Under the pieces are notes generated by a model, which ran no database searches, was not told the origin of the DNA, and saw only the letters and a list, made by a program, of their open reading frames with translations. Source: Bacillota bacterium (GTDB taxonomy: Bacteria > Bacillota > Dethiobacteria > DTU022). Taken from it: DNA of 5,753 bases. The position numbers were made by a program, and so were the translations under genes. This document shows positions 5,413 to 5,753 of this stretch, one piece after another. The stretch is from positions 1 to 5,753 of the forward strand of contig JAAZIE010000095.1 in assembly GCA_012510305.1 (NCBI GenBank), in the 5' to 3' direction. Numbering within the stretch: position 1 is the stretch's first letter; every line of letters starts with the position of its first letter.

Positions 5413-5753
5413 CTAAATTTGCCGGGGATAAAGCGCCGACATTTTTCGCAGCCGCTCTACCAGCGGTGTGAGCACGGCAAACAAACGGTCGATACAGGCA
5501 TCGCTGTTTCCCCGCCCCAGGGTGAGGCGGAGAGAACCCCGGGCGAGCTGATGTCCCAGTCCCATGGCCAAGAGCACATGGGAAGGCTCCAGCGAGCCGG
5601 AGGTGCAGGCCGAACCGCTGGAGGCGGCGATCCCCTCCAGGTCCAGCCCCAGGAGCAGCGCCTCTCCCTCAATATAATTGAAGCTGACATTGACATTGCC
5701 CGGCAGGCGGGAAGTGGGATGCCCGTTGAGCACCGTCGCCTCCATCTGCAGGA
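5413..5753 (-). CDS. nifS: Cysteine desulfurase, NifS/IscS type (C-terminal part only)
   Basis: A PLP-dependent enzyme that takes sulfur from L-cysteine, leaving alanine, and passes it as persulfide to the scaffold. Only the last 112 residues are visible; the start and the PLP lysine lie beyond the right edge. The visible part holds the active-site loop SSGSACTSGSLEPSHVL, whose Cys is the persulfide carrier (49th visible residue), then MGLGHQLARGSLRLTLGRGN and the C-terminal helix ending ERLRKMSALYPRQI. GSACTSG followed by an extended loop is typical of group I (NifS/IscS) enzymes rather than SufS. The frame stays open to the edge, so an internal ATG at 5745 should not be taken as the start. 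The adjacent nifU is its natural partner. Confidence 0.95.
   Translation of the reverse strand, partial: LQMEATVLNGHPTSRLPGNVNVSFNYIEGEALLLGLDLEGIAASSGSACTSGSLEPSHVLLAMGLGHQLARGSLRLTLGRGNSDACIDRLFAVLTPLVERLRKMSALYPRQI

Noticed and set aside
4973..5416. Plus-strand open frames of 147 and 136 codons over nifU.
   Set aside because: They are antisense to a complete, motif-bearing nifU, have no convincing ribosome binding site and show no recognisable domain.

Overview
The window reads almost entirely on the minus strand. It looks like a spore-forming, Gram-positive (Firmicutes/Clostridia-type), moderately GC-rich anaerobe. Four things point there: spoIIP, an endospore-specific gene; the hrcA-grpE-dnaK order behind a perfect CIRCE operator; a DnaK lacking the segment that Gram-negative DnaKs carry early in the ATPase domain; and a NifS/NifU pair as the Fe-S cluster module. 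Strong Shine-Dalgarno sequences with GTG and TTG starts also fit. I cannot name a species.

In the direction of transcription (high to low coordinates) there are three blocks. (1) 5753-5012: the C-terminal part of a NifS/IscS-type cysteine desulfurase and a complete NifU/IscU-type scaffold, 20 nt apart and surely co-transcribed. (2) 4995-3499: a sigma-E-like promoter starting 16 nt after the nifU stop, then spoIIP (TTG start, spore engulfment hydrolase) and a 76-codon single-pass membrane protein (GTG start) sitting where Bacillus has yqxA. A hairpin lies between them. (3) 3481-1: a sigma-A-type promoter with a perfect CIRCE just downstream of its expected start point, then hrcA (GTG start), grpE and dnaK. 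dnaK runs off the left edge after 564 codons, with roughly 50 C-terminal residues missing; dnaJ would be expected beyond it.

The blocks correspond to Fe-S cluster biogenesis, mother-cell engulfment, and the class I heat-shock chaperone system under HrcA autorepression. HrcA binds CIRCE and represses its own operon; GrpE is the nucleotide exchange factor for DnaK.

There is no gene-free stretch over 300 bases, and I see no RNA gene, mobile element, CRISPR array or Rho-independent terminator. Most of this is well-known biology and I do not see an undescribed system. The points most worth a second look are the compact gene order (no lepA or hemW between spoIIP and hrcA), the sporulation-type promoter, a second hairpin overlapping CIRCE, the lack of a terminator between the sporulation and heat-shock units, the cysteine-rich SpoIIP and the small membrane protein.
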